NCBI RefSeq assembly: GCF_003319175.1
Contig: NZ_QOHK01000003.1
Location: 372,001-436,000 of the forward strand
Direction of reading: 5' to 3'
Length of the DNA stretch: 64,000 nucleotides
DNA from: Blastococcus sp. TF02-8
Lineage (GTDB): Bacteria > Actinomycetota > Actinomycetes > Mycobacteriales > Geodermatophilaceae
Part shown: positions 25,650-33,441 of the stretch, piece after piece
How positions within the stretch are numbered: the first letter of the stretch is position 1
Layout of the letters: every line of letters starts with the position of its first letter
Program-made: the position numbers and the translations under genes
Notes under the pieces: model-generated
What the model saw: only the letters and a program-made list of their open reading frames with translations
Database searches by the model: none
Told to the model about the DNA's origin: nothing

Positions 25650-27371
25650 TCAGGAGACAGCCGAGCGGTCCGTCCCGTCGATCATCACCTCGGCGCCGGG
25701 GATGAGGTGGTACTCCTCCTGCCAGTCGCCAACGGCGTCCACCTGCGCCGGAGAGGCGACCTCCATGGCTGTTGCCAGGGCATGCTCAGCCGAGCCGTAC
25801 TCCACCTTGATCGAGGCTTCGAGGGCTGCCAGTGCTTTCCGCTGACCCGCCATTAGGTCACGGGGTTCCGAGACCTTCCGCGCTTGCGCTGTTACGCGAT
25901 CATGTTCGACCCAGTACGACGGCCCACCGGAGTGGACGATGTACATCACGTAGGCGCGGGAGGCGTCGGGTACGAGCGGTTCGCCGAGGGTGGATGCGCG
26001 TTGGCGGTCCGCCGCCGCCTTCCAGCGGGCCGCCAGCGACCAGAGGTCTTCCTCGTCGAAGCGTTGGGCTGCCTGCTGAGACCGTCGAGTCCAGACGCTT
26101 CGCTTGCGCATACCGGGCTCTGCCATGAGCGCGACGGCGGTGAGCCGGTACTTGCCCTCCTGCCGGATGCGATCGGCCAAGCAGTCGCTGATGTGGGCCA
26201 CCAGTGCGTGGGTGGCCGCTGTGCCGTCCTCGATTTCTTGGTCGGTCGGCGTGTAGGCGCCATGTACGACCTTGTTGCGGACCTTGGCGACCTTTTCCCA
26301 CCAGTCCGCGACCGGCCCAGGTTGGTCGGGTGACCAGCGCCCTTTGAGGCGTGGGTGGAACTCGCGGCGGACTCGACTAGTGATGCCTGCTGAGTCCTGG
26401 AACGTCGCGGGTGCCGCCTCAGGGGCTTCGCCGTCCTCCCACATGAGGTGCCCCAGAAGGTCATCGAGAAGGCGCTCACATGCGAGTCCAAGGAAGATCG
26501 CTGCGCTGCGATTGTCCCCTCGGTTCCGGGAGGCGACGACGGCTTCCCGCTCAAAATCCAGGTAGGAGAAGAACGCTCTTGTGTCCATGTGCTGAACGAG
26601 GCGCCCGATAAAGCCGAGGGCTGCATCGCTGATGTCGGCCGGGGGCAGTTCGCTGAGAAGGTTCCAGTTCGTTCGCCAGAGCAGCCACCGATCGGGGGCG
26701 TGGAAGCCGTCGTCGTCGATGCTGCCGATGGCGACCGGCGTCGCGAAGGCTGACGTCGCCCGCGTCAGCAGCGTGTACGGCTGCCGGGTAACGGCGTACG
26801 CACCGCGCTGGAGCGCTTGCACCAGGCGTAGGCACTCCGAGAACGCCGACGCAAGTTCCTCCTCGCTGAACTCGCCGGTACAACCCTCACCCTCGCAGTG
26901 AAGGACGTGGATCATCTCCACCGCCGTCTGAGGCTTCATCGGAGGGCTGGGATCACCCGTCGAGGCGCCTTCATCAAGGCCAGCGGTCCGCGTGTCGTCT
27001 CCGTGCTCACTGAGGTCGCCGCTAGGCCGCTTAACCACGAGCGCTTCCGCAGGGTCGAAGTCCGCTAGACCAACGATGCCGCCACCGCTTGCTTGGCCAT
27101 TCGACAGGTCCGGCCATGCCCAGCGGGCAAGGTTCACTGCGGCCCTCATGCGACTGGTGTCGACCGTCGTCTCTCGATGGAAGAACCGACAGAGCGGCCC
27201 TGCACTGAGAGTCTCAGCGTCCAGGCTTGTTCCGTCTCCCAGACGGAACGACTCACCCGAGTACGTCCCTGGCTGCGCCTCGCGCTGGATGGCGAAGCCG
27301 GAGGGAAGATCCAATGGCTCCGGCAGGACAACGAAGAAGTGGACCGTGTGCACCTGATGGGTCGTTGGCAC
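25650..27371 (-). CDS. HEPN-like (Apea-type) protein, possible toxin or defence RNase
   Basis: A 573-residue soluble protein beginning at a GTG at 27371; shorter starts are possible. Within about 285-400 it has the pattern of Apea-like HEPN domains: a helix NRSAAIFLGLACERLLDDLL, then VAKVRNKVVHGAYTPTDQEI. The RNKVVH stretch is the R-x4-H motif (R365, H370) that forms the RNase active site in HEPN families. The N-terminal 250 and C-terminal 150 residues have no family I can name. It diverges from the CBASS operon with 121 bases between. An anti-phage role is inferred from motif and context. Confidence 0.6.
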   Translation of the reverse strand: MPTTHQVHTVHFFVVLPEPLDLPSGFAIQREAQPGTYSGESFRLGDGTSLDAETLSAGPLCRFFHRETTVDTSRMRAAVNLARWAWPDLSNGQASGGGIVGLADFDPAEALVVKRPSGDLSEHGDDTRTAGLDEGASTGDPSPPMKPQTAVEMIHVLHCEGEGCTGEFSEEELASAFSECLRLVQALQRGAYAVTRQPYTLLTRATSAFATPVAIGSIDDDGFHAPDRWLLWRTNWNLLSELPPADISDAALGFIGRLVQHMDTRAFFSYLDFEREAVVASRNRGDNRSAAIFLGLACERLLDDLLGHLMWEDGEAPEAAPATFQDSAGITSRVRREFHPRLKGRWSPDQPGPVADWWEKVAKVRNKVVHGAYTPTDQEIEDGTAATHALVAHISDCLADRIRQEGKYRLTAVALMAEPGMRKRSVWTRRSQQAAQRFDEEDLWSLAARWKAAADRQRASTLGEPLVPDASRAYVMYIVHSGGPSYWVEHDRVTAQARKVSEPRDLMAGQRKALAALEASIKVEYGSAEHALATAMEVASPAQVDAVGDWQEEYHLIPGAEVMIDGTDRSAVS

Positions 27372-27492
27372 CCGCGCATCCTGACAGGAGCCTCAGACAC
27401 ACATAGTGCAGCGGACCGAGTACCGACCTCGCCGGTCGCCCCCGAGGTGACGGCTCACCAGACTTGTCACTGGTGCAAGACACCGTCCGCCC

Positions 27493-28044
27493 ATGTGGAC
27501 GCTGCCGGACCCGGACCCTAGGTCGCTCCCCACGACAGCGCTGCTCTGGGACCTGGACAATGTCGCCTGCCCTCGGGAGCACCTCCCATCGCTCGCCGCA
27601 GCCCTGACCACCCTGGTGGAACCCGGCGCCCCACGCATCGCTGCCGCACACCGGCGCGCCTTCCGGGCCTCCCGCGACCTGCTCAGTGACCTGGGCGTCG
27701 AGGTCTGGTCCGGGGGGCGCCGCCGCAACGGTGCCGACCGCGTGCTCCTCGCTCAAGCAAATCGGCTCAGGGACGCAGGCGTCGAGCGGTTTGTGGTCGC
27801 CAGCAACGACCACCGTTTCGCCCGAATCGCCGAGTTTTCAGACCTTCATGTCGTCACGCTCACCGACGACTACCTCAGCCTCCGACTCCGTGCCGCCGCC
27901 CGACACGTCACCGTCCTGACCTACGACGGCGAAGAGTGGCTGGGGCGAGGCCACCGTGTTCACCCGTTTCTGTCAGTGGGACTACCTACTGTGTCCGAGA
28001 TAACGCGGAGCGGCAGACGGGGACCAGGTGACACAGCGGGCTGA
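27493..28044 (+). CDS. NYN-domain (PIN-like) nuclease, first gene of the CBASS operon
   Basis: A 183-residue NYN/LabA-like protein. The conserved acidic sites are visible: ALLWDLDNV (D20, D22, N23), RRNGADRVLLAQANRL (D82) and FVVASNDHRFARIA (D106), the pattern of metal-dependent RNases of the PIN/NYN fold. Length matches single-domain NYN proteins. The last 17 bases overlap the start of the TIR-SAVED gene, so the two are translationally coupled and the protein is part of the same operon. NYN nucleases are not standard CBASS components, so its role here (second effector, RNA sensor or regulator) is open. Confidence 0.8.
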   Translation: MWTLPDPDPRSLPTTALLWDLDNVACPREHLPSLAAALTTLVEPGAPRIAAAHRRAFRASRDLLSDLGVEVWSGGRRRNGADRVLLAQANRLRDAGVERFVVASNDHRFARIAEFSDLHVVTLTDDYLSLRLRAAARHVTVLTYDGEEWLGRGHRVHPFLSVGLPTVSEITRSGRRGPGDTAG

Positions 28045-29377
28045 CGGTGTACGGGCGCACGGCCCGGTGTTCATCTCCTACAGGCAATCAGACGGCGCAG
28101 TGACCGCGACAAGAGTCGCCTGGCTGCTCCGTGCGGCGGGCGTGCCCGTGTGGCAGGACGACAGCGACTTGGCTCCCGGCCACACCGAGGACCGCCTCAA
28201 TGAGGCGCTGGAGACCGGACTCTCGGGCGCCGTCCTCGTCGTAACCCCGGACATCGTCGTAAGCCCAATCGTCCGCAACGTCGAACTGCCAGCGATCCTG
28301 GACCTCAACTCCAACCCGGACTTCGTCCTCGCCATCGCCAACACGGTCAGAACTGAGACCGGCGAGGGCGGGGACGACGACAAAGGCAAGACCGACTTCA
28401 CGGCTCCTGACCGGCTCCTCGGCAAGCCACGGGGGACGCTGTCTGGCATCAAGCAGTACGCCGTCGATGAACCGGACGGCCTGCTCCGGTTGCTGCGGGA
28501 CATGCTCACGTTCCGTGCCGGACGGCTGGCGGCAGCCCGCGACGGTGACGGAAGGAGTCCGCTGCACCTCAGCGTCCAAACGCGGGCCGTTCCGCACGCC
28601 TTTGGGCCTGACGAGGCCGACTTCAGCATCCGGGTAAGACCCCCGGAGCACGGCCGCCTGCCGAACCCGCGTGGGCTTCACGATCTTCGCTCCGCCCTCC
28701 GGTTGCTGCCGCAGGCGGTCGCGCGCACCGGCGCACGCAGCGTTCGCATCACCGGTGGTGCGCACCTCAGCGCCGCGTTCGCCCTCGGCGCCGCTCTGCC
28801 CGCGACTCTCATTGGAGACGTCAAGGTGGAGGGGACCGCTGGCGACGTCTGGACTTGCGGCACCGTCAGTCGCCCACCCGGAGACACCCCCAGCATTCAG
28901 GTGGCCAACCGCAGTCGCTCCGCCATCAGGCCAACTGGGCAGGCGCGAAACGTGCTGGCATACGTGCAGTTGGTCCCGGCGCAGAGCGACGCCGCCTACA
29001 CCCGGTTCCTCGACGAACATCATGCGGACTTTGACGCCTGGGAAACGCTCGTCCCAACCGTCCGCGACCGCCTAGACCCCGGTGCAGCCGGACCAATGAT
29101 CGAGGAACTCGCAGGGCGCCTTCGAGCCCTCGTGGCCGAGAACGATCACGCCCACCTACATCTTCTCCTGCACGCACCGTTCCCTGTTGCGGTCCTGCTC
29201 GGTCGCCTCTGCAACACGCTGAACGTGACCGTCTACGAATGGAACAACGAGACCCACGCACCTGACGGCGACGCCAGGCCGCAGTACGTGCCCTGCCTCA
29301 CGGTCAACCCGACCAGCGCTCAGGGTCCGATCACCGACGTCTTGCTGCCCACCGACGACTCAAAGGCTGGTTCGTGA
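28028..29377 (+). CDS. TIR-SAVED CBASS effector
   Basis: The 449-residue protein fuses an N-terminal TIR domain (about 11-150) and a C-terminal SAVED domain (about 195-440). TIR features are VFISYRQSDGAV, GVPVWQDDSDLAPGH and VVSPIVRNVELPAIL. The Glu there (E86) is at the catalytic position of NADase TIRs. SAVED features are ITGGAHLSAAFALGAALP and the diagnostic HLHLLLHAPFPVAVLLG followed by VTVYEW. In known TIR-SAVED proteins a cyclic trinucleotide makes the protein polymerise and destroy NAD+, killing the infected cell. The start is a GTG overlapping the NYN gene; the stop overlaps the CD-NTase gene by four bases. Confidence 0.9.
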   Translation: MTQRADGVRAHGPVFISYRQSDGAVTATRVAWLLRAAGVPVWQDDSDLAPGHTEDRLNEALETGLSGAVLVVTPDIVVSPIVRNVELPAILDLNSNPDFVLAIANTVRTETGEGGDDDKGKTDFTAPDRLLGKPRGTLSGIKQYAVDEPDGLLRLLRDMLTFRAGRLAAARDGDGRSPLHLSVQTRAVPHAFGPDEADFSIRVRPPEHGRLPNPRGLHDLRSALRLLPQAVARTGARSVRITGGAHLSAAFALGAALPATLIGDVKVEGTAGDVWTCGTVSRPPGDTPSIQVANRSRSAIRPTGQARNVLAYVQLVPAQSDAAYTRFLDEHHADFDAWETLVPTVRDRLDPGAAGPMIEELAGRLRALVAENDHAHLHLLLHAPFPVAVLLGRLCNTLNVTVYEWNNETHAPDGDARPQYVPCLTVNPTSAQGPITDVLLPTDDSKAGS

Positions 29378-30366
29378 AGGTCAACACCGCATTCGACATC
29401 TACCAGACGACGGTCAACGCTGACCCTGCCCAGGTCGCCGAGGCCAAGGATCGGCGTGACCTATTCAAGAGCGCCTTCGAGGGCGAAGACGACATCCAGG
29501 TGGTCCGGCCGTCCGGTTCGCTCGCGCGCGGTACGCAGCACGACCCGATCAAGGACGTCGACACCATCCTCGTCTACAAGCCAGGCACGAAGCCCGACTG
29601 GGGAAAGCCAGGAGACTCGGCCGAGGAAGCGCTCGACTACGTCCGCGACAGGGTCGGCAGCCTCCTCGGCACCAATGGCTCTCATAAGCCTGGCCAGGTG
29701 CGGCTCGCGCGCCCAGGCGACCACGCCGTCAAGTGCTTCCTCGACGACCCCGACGCCGACAAGCCGTTCACAGTCGATGCCATGCCCGCGCTGCGACAGC
29801 CCGGCGGTGCACTCCTTGTCCCCGAAATCCACAGCAGCAACTGGATCCTGACCAACCCCGGCTACCTCATCGACCTGGCGCTCGACGCCCACGCACAGGG
29901 TCACATCTACGCCCCCCTTGTCCGCGTGCTCAAGCGCTGGCGCAAGCGCACCGGGACCCACGTGAAGTCGCTGCTGATCGAAGTGCTCGCATTGGAGTGC
30001 ATGCCCAAGACCGGGGAGCGGTCCGCCGCCCTAGCGTCCTTCTTCGCATCCGCAGCCGTTCGCATCAACGACCCAGTCTGCGACCCGGCGGGCCTTTGCG
30101 GACCCGTTCAGCCGGATCTCGACGTGGTCGCTCTCAGGGCTGCGCTTGAAGAGGCCGCCGATACCGCTGCCAACGCGCTTCAGCACGAGCGGTGGGAGCA
30201 GGACGACGTCGCGGTGCGGCTCTGGGGTGACGTGTTCGGACCCGATTTCCCCAAGCCTCCGAACGGCGGTGGGGGTGGGGGCGGCGGTGGTGGTGGCGCT
30301 GGCGGCCCCGGCGGCGCACCGCTCGACATCCCGAAGCGACCGGTCAGAGACATCAACCAGGGATGA
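29374..30366 (+). CDS. cdn: CD-NTase (CBASS cyclic oligonucleotide synthase)
   Basis: A 330-residue nucleotidyltransferase. The active site reads PSGSLARGTQHDPIKDVDTI (G48-S49, D61, D63) with the third acidic residue in FTVDAMPAL (D135). The helical half follows (YLIDLALDAHAQG, RVLKRWRKRTGTHVKS). The product is expected to be a cyclic oligonucleotide sensed by the SAVED protein; the exact nucleotide cannot be told. The C-terminus has a run of about eleven Gly, more Gly/Pro, then VRDINQG ending in Gly. That is a flexible tail with a terminal Gly as used for Cap2-type conjugation. GTG and ATG overlaps of four bases link it to both neighbours. Confidence 0.93.
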   Translation: MKVNTAFDIYQTTVNADPAQVAEAKDRRDLFKSAFEGEDDIQVVRPSGSLARGTQHDPIKDVDTILVYKPGTKPDWGKPGDSAEEALDYVRDRVGSLLGTNGSHKPGQVRLARPGDHAVKCFLDDPDADKPFTVDAMPALRQPGGALLVPEIHSSNWILTNPGYLIDLALDAHAQGHIYAPLVRVLKRWRKRTGTHVKSLLIEVLALECMPKTGERSAALASFFASAAVRINDPVCDPAGLCGPVQPDLDVVALRAALEEAADTAANALQHERWEQDDVAVRLWGDVFGPDFPKPPNGGGGGGGGGGGAGGPGGAPLDIPKRPVRDINQG

Positions 30367-30971
30367 CATACCCGGACCACATCGTGCCGTGGTGGCAGGC
30401 CGAACCGACCAGGCTGGAACGGGACCGCCGCGAGATCGAGGAAGCCTTCCCGGACCTCGCGTTGACCCTCGAAGGCGAGGGGTATTGGTCTGGCCGATTG
30501 CCCATGTGGCCTTTCGACCGTCCTGCACCGTCAAGGCTCGGCGACCTTCTGGACGGTAAGGGTCTGGAGTTGCGTTTGGTCTACGGGGCGGCATACCCGA
30601 TCGTCAGCCCGAGCATCGTTCCTTTGGACCCGGAGCCACTGTTCGACGAACTGACGCAGACCAGGTGGCACGTCCTCGGCAACGGGGCGCTGTGCCTCTT
30701 TCAGACGCAGGCGGACTGGGATCCGGCTAGCAGCGTGGTGGACTTGTTGGGCCGAGCCGCTGGTTGGCGAGTCGAGTACGCGCTTCTCAAGTCCGGTGTG
30801 CGGACCGACATGACCCTGGCAGGGATCGCTCACGACGACAGCCTTGATGGGCTCATCGAGGAGGCGGCGGATCGATTGACCGCTGCCCAGGCCCATCCGG
30901 GGGATGGCGGCGAAGAAGCGTCCGAGCGGACGGGGCCATCACCCGCAGGAGCGGAAGGCGCGGCCCGTTGA
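30363..30971 (+). CDS. E2-like conjugating protein of type II CBASS
   Basis: A 202-residue E2-fold protein. The centre reads LRLVYGAAYPIVSPSIVPLD (the E2 beta-meander with its conserved Tyr-Pro segment), then WHVLGNGALCLFQTQADW. Cys111 is in the place of the catalytic cysteine. In type II CBASS, Cap2 combines E2 and E1 domains in one chain and attaches the CD-NTase C-terminus to a target, priming it. Here the E2 is a separate gene. The ATG overlaps the CD-NTase stop and the stop overlaps the E1 start (TTGA). The last 30 residues are polar and disordered. Confidence 0.82.
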   Translation: MTYPDHIVPWWQAEPTRLERDRREIEEAFPDLALTLEGEGYWSGRLPMWPFDRPAPSRLGDLLDGKGLELRLVYGAAYPIVSPSIVPLDPEPLFDELTQTRWHVLGNGALCLFQTQADWDPASSVVDLLGRAAGWRVEYALLKSGVRTDMTLAGIAHDDSLDGLIEEAADRLTAAQAHPGDGGEEASERTGPSPAGAEGAAR

Positions 30972-32263
30972 CTCGGACCACGCTTGTCATCCTCCCGGCC
31001 GATGCGGCAGACAGGGTCCGCGCGAGCGGGGGTGTATGGGGTGGCCTGCGCATGGCCCGGCTACCTGATGACGACGTCTACGTAGTCACGAAGTACAGGG
31101 GCGGTCGAGAGGGAGCCTTCTTTCCTGTCCAGCCTGCTGCCGGTCAAAGTCGTCTCCGTCAGGTTGGCGACGACACGTACCTCGCCACATGGCACCGAGC
31201 CCCAGCAGCGGTCCACTGGCACCACTGGCGTCTGGCCGCCCGACCGGGCTTCGTGGTGCCCATCGATGACTTCCGGAGCCTGATTCCCACCGTCCGTCAT
31301 CCTCACGACGGACGAGAGTTGGTCATCACCCACGCACCCAGCGTGGCGGACATTCCAGAGCCACACCCACTACCCGAGTTCGCCGCTTGGGACGTCACAA
31401 GGGAGGGCGCCGTACCGTTCGATCTGGCCGTCGAACCGCGCGCCTATGGCCTCGGACAACTGATCGGCCACTGGCCCCTTGAGACGCTCCAAACGAGGGC
31501 GGTCCTGGTAGTCGGCGTCGGCAGCATCGGCGGCGCAGTCGCTGACAGCCTTGCTGGATACGGACTCGGACGCCTCGACCTTCTTGACCCTGACCGCCTG
31601 CTCTGGCACAACACGGTCCGACACGTGCTGGGTGACGGTGAGGTTGGCCGCTTCAAGACCGACGCACTGAAAGACATGCTCAAGGCGCGATGGCCTGAAC
31701 TGGATGTCCGCTCCCACGTGAAGAACGTCGTGCGGGACGCCGCTGAAGTGCGACCGCTCCTGAAGGAGGTAGACGCGGTGGTCTGTGCGGCCGACGGCAT
31801 CGCGTCACGGCGGGTTGTCAGCCACCTCGCCCGGCGCGCAGGCCGCGACGCCGTCCTGACCAGCGTCCTGGAGGACGGGGCCTTCGGGGAGGTACTTCGC
31901 CTGCGTCGAGCACCGGACGAAGGGTGCCTGCTTTGTCGGCGGGCGCCCCTCTACGGAAGTGGCGGTATGGATCCCGAACGAGCGCTGGAGCGCGGGTACG
32001 GCGATGGGGACCCGCATCGACCCATGACTGCGGTGGGTCCTGATCTGCGGCTCATGGGTTCGCTGGCCGCCAAGGTCACGATCGCAAGCGTCCTCCAGCG
32101 ACACGGCTACAACGAACAGCGCCTGCCCGGCGAGCAGGCGATCATCGCCCTTCGACCGCAACCGGGGTTCCAGGCCCCTTTCGATCTGCGTCGGGCTGGT
32201 GAAGTGCAATGGCACCCGGCCACGCCTCCTCTTCCCGGATGCGTCACTTGCTCACACCCTTAG
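30968..32263 (+). CDS. E1-like ThiF adenylyltransferase of type II CBASS
   Basis: 431 residues. From about 165 there is a ThiF/E1 adenylation domain: VLVVGVGSIGGAVADSLAG (ATP-binding GxGxxG), LDLLDPDRLLWHNTVRHVLG (Asp/Asn/Arg), and VVCAADGIASRRVV. Two Cys pairs, GCLLC (C320, C323) and GCVTC (C425, C428) at the very end, should bind zinc as in E1 proteins. The first 160 residues are of an unclear fold and may replace the region that joins E2 in fused Cap2. It would activate the CD-NTase C-terminal Gly as an adenylate. The start is TTG, coupled to E2. Confidence 0.88.
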   Translation: MTRTTLVILPADAADRVRASGGVWGGLRMARLPDDDVYVVTKYRGGREGAFFPVQPAAGQSRLRQVGDDTYLATWHRAPAAVHWHHWRLAARPGFVVPIDDFRSLIPTVRHPHDGRELVITHAPSVADIPEPHPLPEFAAWDVTREGAVPFDLAVEPRAYGLGQLIGHWPLETLQTRAVLVVGVGSIGGAVADSLAGYGLGRLDLLDPDRLLWHNTVRHVLGDGEVGRFKTDALKDMLKARWPELDVRSHVKNVVRDAAEVRPLLKEVDAVVCAADGIASRRVVSHLARRAGRDAVLTSVLEDGAFGEVLRLRRAPDEGCLLCRRAPLYGSGGMDPERALERGYGDGDPHRPMTAVGPDLRLMGSLAAKVTIASVLQRHGYNEQRLPGEQAIIALRPQPGFQAPFDLRRAGEVQWHPATPPLPGCVTCSHP

Positions 32264-32736
32264 GGAGCGGTGCCTTCAGGCTCGTCGTCCTGAGAGCAGA
32301 GGCGTTCGCGGTGATTCGGGAGACGTGTCGGACCGCGCAGGACGGGCTCGAAACCGGAGGCATCCTCCTAGGTCACCAGCACCGAGACGGGCAACTGTCC
32401 GTCTCTCGCGCCGGTGACCCCGGACCTGAAGCGATCCGCAAGCCGGACTCGTTTCGTCGGGATCCGGCTCACGCTCAGAGACTTGCTGACGCGGCCTGGT
32501 CCCGCGACCGCAGCATCTGGGTTGGCGACTGGCATACGCACCCGCGCGGACCTGCCAGCCCCAGTCGCGTGGATCTCTCGACCTACCTTGCGCTATTGGC
32601 CGATCCTGAACTCGGATTCAGCCACTTTCTGGCACTCGTAGTCGTTCCGGGGGAATCGGGCGGTCCCGTCCTCTTCCCCTGGATCATCACTAAGGCGGAG
32701 ATCAGATCCCCCAGCCTTATGGTGGAAAGCCGTTGA
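32209..32736 (+). CDS. JAB/JAMM isopeptidase of type II CBASS (Cap3-like)
   Basis: A 175-residue metalloprotease with a full JAMM motif: E48 in GLETGGILLG, H109 and H111 in GDWHTHP, and S119-R-V-D122. These residues bind zinc and cleave isopeptide bonds. Cap3 removes conjugates from the CD-NTase and keeps the system in check. The ATG at 32209 overlaps the E1 gene by 55 bases; an ATG at 32239 is the alternative. A GGTGAAG lies just upstream of the first. It is the last gene of the operon and is followed by the right transposon end. Confidence 0.88.
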   Translation: MAPGHASSSRMRHLLTPLGSGAFRLVVLRAEAFAVIRETCRTAQDGLETGGILLGHQHRDGQLSVSRAGDPGPEAIRKPDSFRRDPAHAQRLADAAWSRDRSIWVGDWHTHPRGPASPSRVDLSTYLALLADPELGFSHFLALVVVPGESGGPVLFPWIITKAEIRSPSLMVESR

Positions 32737-32762
32737 GCCCCCGCGTCGTCATCACCGTGTAC

Positions 32763-32913
32763 TGCTCAACTGTCCTGTCCAGGCGGTCCTGCTCAGATGT
32801 GATGTCCAGGGAGGGCGGTCCTGCTCAACTGTCGAGTCCTGAAGGTGAGCATCGGCATGTCCAAACCGCAGGTCGGCCCGAGCAGTGCTGCTCAACTATC
32901 GAGTCCAGTCACA
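32763..32913. repeat. Transposon right end: terminal repeat plus three internal TnsB-type sites
   Basis: Four sites lie in the orientation opposite to the left end: 32763-32780 (TGCTCAACTGTCCTGTCC), 32786-32807 (degenerate), 32818-32839 and the terminal 32889-32906 (TGCTCAACTATCGAGTCC), which continues to AGTCACA at 32913. Fewer sites at the right than the left (four against six) resemble the end asymmetry of Tn7, where end identity sets the insertion direction. Confidence 0.9.
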
Positions 32914-32918
32914 TGACC
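32914..32918. repeat. Target site duplication TGACC, right copy
   Basis: TGACC follows the terminal ACA directly and matches 17672-17676. The M23 peptidase stop codon begins at 32922 on the minus strand, so the insertion left that gene whole. Joining the flanks restores a gap of only three bases between the two convergent stop codons. Confidence 0.93.
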
Positions 32919-32919
32919 T

Positions 32920-33441
32920 TCACACCGGCAGCAGCCGCACCCGGGGCGGTCGCAGCAGGCTCAACGGGTCGAGATAGGTCTCGCCCCGCCGCAGACCCCA
33001 GTGCAGGCACGCCGCTGCCGCGCATCCCGGGTGCTCCGCGGCGAGCGTCCCGAGCGGATCGCCCCGGCGAACGGGCACTCCGGCGCCGACCCCCGGCTCC
33101 ACGGGCTCGTAGGTCGTCCGGAGGCCGTTCGGGTGGTCGACGCTCACCACCGGACGGCCGGCGACCATGCCCGCGAACACCACGACCCCGTCGCCGGCCG
33201 CGAGGACCGGTGCCCCGGGGAACCCGGCGAGATCGACCCCGCGGTGGCCGGGCCCGTACGCATGGGCCGGGGCCTCGAACGGGCGAGCCACCTCCCACGC
33301 GCCCGGCAGGGGAGCGGCCCACGGTGCGGTCGGCGGCGGCACGGCGGAGTCGGGCGCTGCGGCGTCCGCGGTCGAGGACGGCAGCCCCAGGACGAGCACG
33401 GTGACGGCGAGCACGCGGAGCAGCACGCCCGAGATGCTCAC
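32920..33441 (-). CDS. M23-family peptidase (LytM domain), exported
   Basis: 173 residues from the GTG at 33441. This start gives a clean signal peptide (GVLLRVLAVTVLVLG, cleavage near ADAAAP). Longer starts would add an Arg-rich, non-conserved stretch. The M23/LytM domain is present: YGPGHRGVDLAGFPGAPVLA with the zinc ligands His and Asp, SVDHPNGLRTTYEPV, and the final zinc His in CLHWGLRRG. Such enzymes cut peptidoglycan cross-links or activate amidases. It lies between whiG and rpsB as usual in Actinobacteria and is now separated from whiG by the transposon. Confidence 0.88.
   Translation of the reverse strand: MSISGVLLRVLAVTVLVLGLPSSTADAAAPDSAVPPPTAPWAAPLPGAWEVARPFEAPAHAYGPGHRGVDLAGFPGAPVLAAGDGVVVFAGMVAGRPVVSVDHPNGLRTTYEPVEPGVGAGVPVRRGDPLGTLAAEHPGCAAAACLHWGLRRGETYLDPLSLLRPPRVRLLPV

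Larger units (their letters stand above)
17677..32913. mobile_element. Complete Tn7-like transposon with type II CBASS cargo (15,237 bp)
   Basis: The termini are inverted repeats agreeing at 24 of 25 positions: left TGTGACCGGACTCGATAG.., right, read inward, TGTGACTGGACTCGATAG... Both continue into TTGAGCA. Multiple internal TnsB-type sites are present at each end, and a perfect 5-bp duplication TGACC flanks the element. The left half encodes TniQ, TnsC, TnsB and TnsA (minus strand). The right half carries a zinc-knuckle-like protein, a HEPN-like protein, a NYN nuclease and a TIR-SAVED/CD-NTase/E2/E1/JAB CBASS operon. TnsA implies cut-and-paste transposition. There are no cas genes and no CRISPR array. 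All genes and ends look intact, so recent insertion and possible current activity are likely. Confidence 0.95.

Noticed and set aside
30363..32736. Bil (ISG15-like) conjugation operon
   Set aside because: The E2/E1/JAB set could suggest it, but there is no ubiquitin-like protein gene and a CD-NTase plus SAVED effector lies directly upstream, which defines CBASS.
17677..32913. CRISPR-associated transposon (CAST)
   Set aside because: No Cas12k, Cascade or repeat-spacer array is present; TniQ is long and TnsD-like, and TnsA is present, so ordinary attachment-site targeting fits better.
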